Shown piece by piece: positions 59,654-64,000 of a DNA stretch of 64,000 nucleotides. The stretch covers positions 1 to 64,000 of the forward strand of contig NZ_BNJW01000008.1 in assembly GCF_015751045.1 (NCBI RefSeq), given 5' to 3'. The stretch is from Enterococcus lactis. Lineage in GTDB: Bacteria; Bacillota; Bacilli; Lactobacillales; Enterococcaceae. Positions within the stretch are counted from its first letter, which is position 1. The number at the start of each line of letters is the position of its first letter. The notes under the pieces were generated by a model. That model saw only the letters and a list, made by a program, of their open reading frames with translations, ran no database searches and had not been told where the DNA came from. The position numbers were made by a program, and so were the translations under genes.

Positions 59654-60478
59654 TTATTTCCAAAAATCATCCAAAACAGAAATTGGTAAATGACGTTTAT
59701 GCTGCGTCTTATTCCACCACGCTTCGATTTTTTCTTGTGCTTGAGCGGGAACTTCTTTTCCTTCTAGATAATCATCGATTTCGTTATACGTAACACCTAG
59801 TGCGACTTCATCCGCAATCATTGGTTTTCCATCTTCAAGATCTGCAGTCGGAATTTTTGTGTATAGCTTTTCCGGTGCATTCAATGCTTGAAGCAATTGT
59901 TTCCCTTGCCGTTTGTTCAAACGGAACAATGGTAAGATATCGGCTCCTCCATCACCAAATTTCGTGAAAAAACCAGTGATGTTTTCTGCAGCATGATCTG
60001 TCCCTAATACAGCTCCTGCTCTTTCTCCGGCTACGGCATATTGTGTAATCATTCGTTGTCGTGCTTTGATATTTCCTTTGTTAAAATCGCTGATTTCCAC
60101 ACCTGCTTCACTTAATACTTGTACTTGTGCATCAACAGCAGGTTTGATATTTACTCGCAGACTGACATCAGGCTGGATAAAGTCAAGGGCAGCTTTTGCA
60201 TCTTCTTCATCTGCTTGTTCACCATAAGGAAGACGAACAGCGATAAATTGATAGCTTTCATCTTTCGTTTCTTCACGCATTTCTTCCATCGTTAGTTGCG
60301 CCAAACGACCGGCTAAAGTAGAATCTTGACCACCGCTAATACCTAATACGAAGGTTTTAAGAAACGGATATTTTTTCAAATAAGTTTTCATAAAATCAAT
60401 ACTTTTACGAATTTCTTCTGTTGGATCAATTGTTGGTTTGACACCTAATTCATGGATGATTTCTGTTTGCAGGCTCAT
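59654..60478 (-). CDS. nadE: NH3-dependent NAD+ synthetase
   Basis: 274 aa. Adenylates and amidates nicotinic acid adenine dinucleotide to NAD+. The PP-loop is [16 protein letters not shown], with the partner motifs [22 protein letters not shown] and KRQGKQLL. No glutaminase domain is fused, so it uses free ammonia. The start follows GGAGGAG. It lies 11 bases after pncB in a two-gene NAD-salvage operon. Confidence 0.96.
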   Translation of the reverse strand: MSLQTEIIHELGVKPTIDPTEEIRKSIDFMKTYLKKYPFLKTFVLGISGGQDSTLAGRLAQLTMEEMREETKDESYQFIAVRLPYGEQADEEDAKAALDFIQPDVSLRVNIKPAVDAQVQVLSEAGVEISDFNKGNIKARQRMITQYAVAGERAGAVLGTDHAAENITGFFTKFGDGGADILPLFRLNKRQGKQLLQALNAPEKLYTKIPTADLEDGKPMIADEVALGVTYNEIDDYLEGKEVPAQAQEKIEAWWNKTQHKRHLPISVLDDFWK

Positions 60479-60489
60479 TTATTCTCCTC

Positions 60490-61962
60490 CTATGCTTCTG
60501 TATGAAGTTCTGCTACGCTTTTTTTCATTCGTTCCATCGTAGCCATTTTATGGTTCCAGCATTCAGTAGATAGATCGACCGGATATTTTTGCGGATTCAA
60601 GTCTCGTTTGTACTCTTCCCACAGTGAATCTAGATTTTCTTTTGTATATTCTTTGATTTCGTTTAGCACGGGTAGTTCGTATACTCTTTTTCCTTCGATA
60701 AAGATATCTTGTAAAACGGGGCGAGCGGTAAAATCCCGAACAGTTTTATTGATAAACGTATGCACTGGATGAAACATAAAGATAGCTTCTTCTTCTCGAG
60801 GATCTTCATCCCATAATGTGACATAGTCTCCTTCAGATTTCCCATCAGAGTTTCGAGTAATACGCCATACTTGTTTTTTTCCTGGAGTTGTCACTTTTTC
60901 CGCATTGCTTGATAACTTGATCGTATCCACCATATTTCCTTCGCTATCTTCAATTGATACTAGTTTGAATACTGCACCAAGGGCTGGCTGATCATAAGCG
61001 GTGATCAGTTTTGTTCCGACACCCCATACATCAATTTTAGCTTTTTGCATCTTTAAATTCAAAATCGTTGCTTCATCTAAGTCATTTGAAGCATAGATTT
61101 TTGCTTCCGTAAATCCAGCTGCATCTAATTGTTCCCGAACACGCTTAGATATATAGGCCATATCTCCACTGTCGATACGTACGCCTTGGAAGTTGATTTT
61201 ATCACCTAATTCTTTTGCTACGCGGATTGCACTTGGCACACCTGATTTCAACGTATCATAAGTATCGACTAAGAACACACAGTCTTTATGGGTTTTAGCG
61301 TACGCCATAAATGCTTCATAATCATTTCCATAAGATTGGACTAACGAATGCGCATGAGTCCCGCTAGCTGGTATCCCAAATATCTTTCCAGCACGTACAT
61401 TGCTTGTAGCATCTGCTCCGCCGATATATGCCGCTCTAGTTCCCCAGACTGCCGCATCCAATTCTTGTGCTCGTCTAGTCCCAAATTCCAAGAGCGGATC
61501 TTCTCCGATCACAGATTTGATTCGAGCTGCTTTTGTCGCGATCAACGTTTGGAAATTGACCATATTCAACAGTGCTGTTTCTACTAATTGACAATGTGCC
61601 AAAGGACCTTCCACTTGGATCAATGGTTCATTTGCAAAAACTAATTCACCTTCACGAGCAGAACGAACCGTTGCTTTAAATTCAAAATTTTGTAAATACT
61701 CCAAAAACCCTTCAGGATAGACTTCTAAGCCACGTAAGTAAGCAATATCAGAATCACTAAACGTCAGATTCTCTAAATAATTGACTAACCGTTCCAATCC
61801 TGCAAAAACCGCGTACCCGTGGTTAAAAGGCATTTCTCGAAAATAACATTCAAAAACAGCATGTAAATCAGCTCGACCTAATTCCCAGTATGTCTGCATC
61901 ATATTGATTTGATATAGATCCGTATGCAGCGTCAAACTGTCGTCTGGGTAAGTATTATTCAT
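60490..61962 (-). CDS. pncB: Nicotinate phosphoribosyltransferase
   Basis: 490 aa. Converts nicotinate and PRPP to nicotinate mononucleotide. Motifs: LHTDLYQINMMQTYWE, EFGTRRAQ, GGADATSNVRAG, SGTHAHSLVQSYG, GVRIDSGDMAY and VWGVGTKLITA. The start follows AGAGGAG. Together with nadE it indicates a nicotinate-dependent NAD route (a nadD enzyme is needed and lies elsewhere). Confidence 0.96.
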   Translation of the reverse strand: MNNTYPDDSLTLHTDLYQINMMQTYWELGRADLHAVFECYFREMPFNHGYAVFAGLERLVNYLENLTFSDSDIAYLRGLEVYPEGFLEYLQNFEFKATVRSAREGELVFANEPLIQVEGPLAHCQLVETALLNMVNFQTLIATKAARIKSVIGEDPLLEFGTRRAQELDAAVWGTRAAYIGGADATSNVRAGKIFGIPASGTHAHSLVQSYGNDYEAFMAYAKTHKDCVFLVDTYDTLKSGVPSAIRVAKELGDKINFQGVRIDSGDMAYISKRVREQLDAAGFTEAKIYASNDLDEATILNLKMQKAKIDVWGVGTKLITAYDQPALGAVFKLVSIEDSEGNMVDTIKLSSNAEKVTTPGKKQVWRITRNSDGKSEGDYVTLWDEDPREEEAIFMFHPVHTFINKTVRDFTARPVLQDIFIEGKRVYELPVLNEIKEYTKENLDSLWEEYKRDLNPQKYPVDLSTECWNHKMATMERMKKSVAELHTEA

Positions 61963-62049
61963 CTTGTATTACTCCTCTTGGCAAGTTTTCATTTCCTACC
62001 CATTATAACAAAAAAAATTAATAGGAAAAGAAATCTTCATTATTTTCTG

Positions 62050-62085
62050 AAAAAAGGGCTGCAACAAGACTTTTGTCACAGCCCC
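62050..62085 (-). terminator. TGTGACA-family hairpin terminator of the WxL operon
   Basis: GGGCTGTGACAA pairs with TTGTTGCAGCCC and is followed by TTTTTT on the minus strand. Confidence 0.85.
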
Positions 62086-62141
62086 TACTCTTATTTTTAC
62101 TACTTCTTATAAAACAGATTTCACTTAATATTCGATATGAA

Positions 62142-63170
62142 TCACCTTCTGCGGAATTTCTTTCCTCTGCGATATACATAGAAACCACCGACTAAAAGAA
62201 CCGCTGCTAGGGCTCCAATAATGATATACAACAAAGAATTTGTATTATTTTCTACAGTAAAAACCTCATGATTGACTGATCTTGCTTGTTCTTTCGTAAT
62301 CGTAAAGTCTTTTGTCAGCAACCACTTTTGCCCTGTCTCATCTTGCGCTTCGACTAAAAGTTGATAATCCCCCGATTCTAAAGGTTTCGTATTTCCAGCT
62401 TCCCCATGATAAATAGGCATAGCAAAAACTGATTCAGGAGCAATACCACCATTTTCGATTTTTCGTGTCATTATCGGTTCTTCCTGTCCTTTTGAGTGAA
62501 CAGTTGCTTCAACATTCACTCCCTTGATATTGATTGGTTGAGGATTTTCTAGCACAGCAACCACACCAGCATTATTGGTGATCACTTCGGAACGTACCTC
62601 ATTCAACTTCAGATCCGGCACAACTTCCTTGTCATTTGCGCTCATCATCAACCCAACCACATAAGCGTATTCGCTAAAAAAAGGCTGATTACTTTCTTCT
62701 TTTTCGGCTGAAAAATCTTTTTTCACTTGGATCCCGCCTAATAAGATTCCATCAAAGGAAGTATCAGGTGCTTGCACTTCTAAAGTAACGACTCCTGCTT
62801 TATTCCCTGGGATCACTGCTTCTTTTGGATAATCGACCAATGCGCAGATGGGTTGCTGAACGATTGATTCCTCTGGTAATTCATTTTGTCCGTAGTCAAT
62901 CACTATGTTTCCGTTTGTCTGAGCTGTATTGACATTGATAAAGTACGTTTGCTCCTGATCAGAAAAATTATTGATCTGGATCTGTAGTGTCTGTTTTGTT
63001 CCAGGTTCTACTCGTAAATCAAAGAATGAACGTCCTTCTCGCTGATTGTCCGGTAAAATAGGATGGACGCTATAGTCTGCTCCATGATTTTCATCAGCAA
63101 AAACGACGATTCCAGGAAAAACTAGCTGTATTAACAAAGTTATCAAAACCAATACTAAATGTCGTCTCAC
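62142..63170 (-). CDS. DUF916/DUF3324 cell-wall protein, partner of a WxL protein
   Basis: 342 aa. Signal peptide (about 1-25), then DUF916 (about 30-150; YSVHPILPDNQREGRSFFDLRVEPGTKQTLQI) and DUF3324 (about 160-300), one transmembrane helix near the C-terminus (about 312-332) and a basic tail RRGKKFRRR. Such proteins bind WxL proteins and host or cell-wall ligands. The start is GTG at 63170 after GGAGGGATG. It follows the small WxL gene, with a hairpin in between. Confidence 0.9.
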   Translation of the reverse strand: MRRHLVLVLITLLIQLVFPGIVVFADENHGADYSVHPILPDNQREGRSFFDLRVEPGTKQTLQIQINNFSDQEQTYFINVNTAQTNGNIVIDYGQNELPEESIVQQPICALVDYPKEAVIPGNKAGVVTLEVQAPDTSFDGILLGGIQVKKDFSAEKEESNQPFFSEYAYVVGLMMSANDKEVVPDLKLNEVRSEVITNNAGVVAVLENPQPINIKGVNVEATVHSKGQEEPIMTRKIENGGIAPESVFAMPIYHGEAGNTKPLESGDYQLLVEAQDETGQKWLLTKDFTITKEQARSVNHEVFTVENNTNSLLYIIIGALAAVLLVGGFYVYRRGKKFRRR

Positions 63171-63192
63171 TTTTCATCCCTCCATTTTATGT

Positions 63193-63229
63193 AAAAAGGA
63201 TGGAGTTAGCTTATCCGCTCCATCCCTTT
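63193..63229 (-). terminator. Intercistronic terminator/attenuator between WxL and DUF916 genes
   Basis: On the minus strand AAAGGGATGGAG pairs with CTCCATCCTTT (one bulge) around about 12 bases and is followed by TTTTTACAT. It would cut most transcripts after the WxL gene, giving more surface protein than partner. Confidence 0.75.
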
Positions 63230-63276
63230 GCGGTTGTTTACAAGTAAAACAAATTATTTTACTTGAAATACTGCTG

Positions 63277-63900
63277 TTAGATCGAATCAACTGCTGTGTA
63301 AGTAACTGTCCCAGTATACTCTCCAACCGATGTATTCGCTTTGACTGTTAGTGTTGGCGCTTCTGATGTGAGCTCACTTATATGATCAAATGTACCGGAA
63401 ACATAAGATATCGGAAGAGTTGTTGCAGATTCTAATACATTTTCTCCATTGATCGTAAGAGCAGAAGCAATATCATCTGTTAAGTTTGTTGCACTGACTG
63501 TCAATACCCAATCTCTCGCAACTACAGCATTCTCCCAAGCTGCTGTCAGCTCTGTTGTATCTTCAACACCAGTGTATTCGCTGATCAATTCTAAAGCTTC
63601 TGTTTTGCTGGCTTCTAGCGGACGAAAATCGGAAGCTTGCAATGCGCCATCAAAAGTACCATTGACAGTTGTATTTGCGCTGATTTGCGCAACCGTATGT
63701 TCACCAAAATCGATATCAGGAACAGAATCTAGTGTAAAAATTCCTGGGTAAGTTGGAAGATCATCCACTACTAAAAAGTCAGTGATCTCCACTCTAGTCG
63801 TTCCATCTATCGGTTCACCAAATTCTGCTGCCATGACTGTTGGTGCAAAACATGTAAATAACATCGCACTTGTACTTAAAACCCCTACTAATTTTTTCAT
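63277..63900 (-). CDS. Small WxL-domain surface protein
   Basis: 207 aa, starting at 63900 after GGAGGAC. Signal peptide with cleavage at VMAAEF (about residue 25). The first WxL motif is DWVLTVSA. The distal motif, normally Y-x3-(L/I/V)-T-W-x-L-x3-P, is degenerate: YTGTVTYTAVDSI, with Tyr for Trp and no final Pro. WxL proteins attach non-covalently to peptidoglycan. The E. faecium loci pair a small WxL protein, a large WxL protein and a DUF916 protein. Confidence 0.88.
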   Translation of the reverse strand: MKKLVGVLSTSAMLFTCFAPTVMAAEFGEPIDGTTRVEITDFLVVDDLPTYPGIFTLDSVPDIDFGEHTVAQISANTTVNGTFDGALQASDFRPLEASKTEALELISEYTGVEDTTELTAAWENAVVARDWVLTVSATNLTDDIASALTINGENVLESATTLPISYVSGTFDHISELTSEAPTLTVKANTSVGEYTGTVTYTAVDSI

Positions 63901-63922
63901 TTTTTGTCCTCCTTTTTTCTCA

Positions 63923-64000
63923 TCAAAATTCTGCATTCACAAATCGCCAATAATGTTTCGAGTAGTAATGACCACTAGATGTCCCCTCAGGAAAAGAGAG
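63923..64000 (-). CDS. C-terminal end of an upstream WxL-locus gene (partial)
   Basis: An open minus-strand frame enters at the right edge and ends in TGA at 63923-63925; the visible end is ...GHYYSKHYWRFVNAEF. It lies 22 bases upstream of the WxL start, so it is the preceding operon gene. The 25 visible residues are too few to name it; they do not look like a WxL C-terminus. Confidence 0.55.
   Translation of the reverse strand, partial: LSFPEGTSSGHYYSKHYWRFVNAEF

Overview
The window reads as the chromosome of a low-GC lactic acid bacterium, almost certainly Enterococcus faecium or the closely related E. lactis. The signs are an Acm-type collagen adhesin, the tdk-prfA-prmC-sua5-glyA-upp housekeeping block, MurT/GatD, an EfrAB-type ABC exporter, mannitol PTS genes, a large L-arabinose/arabinan region and a WxL surface-protein locus. 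Strong AGGAGG-like ribosome binding sites and AT-rich spacers fit. The species call is inference from gene content, because no database search was possible.

Layout. 1-1747: 5' part of an acm-like adhesin gene on the minus strand, broken by one in-frame TAG. 2.1-3.1 kb: orphan bacteriocin-immunity gene, tRNA-Thr(CGT), DUF2187 gene. 3.2-10.2 kb (minus): upp, an esterase, glyA, sua5, prmC, prfA, tdk, with a cluster of DnaA boxes between prmC and sua5. 10.5-17.9 kb: methyltransferase, signal peptidase I, a Ser/Thr-rich exported protein paired with a membrane protein, queH, a Ktr/Trk potassium channel subunit, murT-gatD. 18.0-27.8 kb: two mannitol-type PTS loci (mtlA-mtlF-mtlD, and EIICB-mtlR-EIIA) flanking an ABC transporter whose permease gene has an in-frame TAG. 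27.9-35.6 kb: manA, a beta-lactamase-fold hydrolase, a VOC protein, and a TetR-controlled heterodimeric ABC exporter. 35.7-43.7 kb: rhodanese-like protein, azoreductase, AI-2E-family permease, a stray EIIA-Gut-like protein, lactonase plus a 53-aa ORF, an LtaS-like enzyme and a SerA-like dehydrogenase. 44.0-59.6 kb: arabinose/arabinan region. 59.6-62.0 kb: nadE and pncB. 62.1-64.0 kb: WxL/DUF916 surface-protein locus running off the right edge.

How the genes work together. The arabinan operon (two GH51 arabinofuranosidases, a GH43 enzyme, two ABC permeases, a solute-binding protein and a YesL-like protein) should import and trim arabino-oligosaccharides. AraE imports free arabinose, and AraBAD convert it to xylulose 5-phosphate. 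Three TGTACGTACA boxes sit in the araB, araE and araR promoters, marking the AraR regulon. The arabinan operon lacks such boxes; it has a cre-like site and two ATTAAT-N6-RTTAAT palindromes next to a divergent ArsR-like regulator. The mtlA promoter has a 9-bp-arm inverted repeat resembling an MtlR operator, a weak -35 and a cre-like site over the -10.

Most notable points: three genes (acm, the ABC permease, and the arabinan binding-protein gene at codon 29) are each interrupted by a single in-frame stop; both mannitol EIICB proteins carry a second EIIB-like domain without the phospho-acceptor cysteine; a dispersed family of TGTGACA hairpins follows many genes; a four-tier nested hairpin lies at 23528-23626; mutually exclusive hairpins precede the second mannitol operon; and six DnaA boxes lie far from any visible origin. 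I found no CRISPR array, phage, insertion sequence or rRNA.
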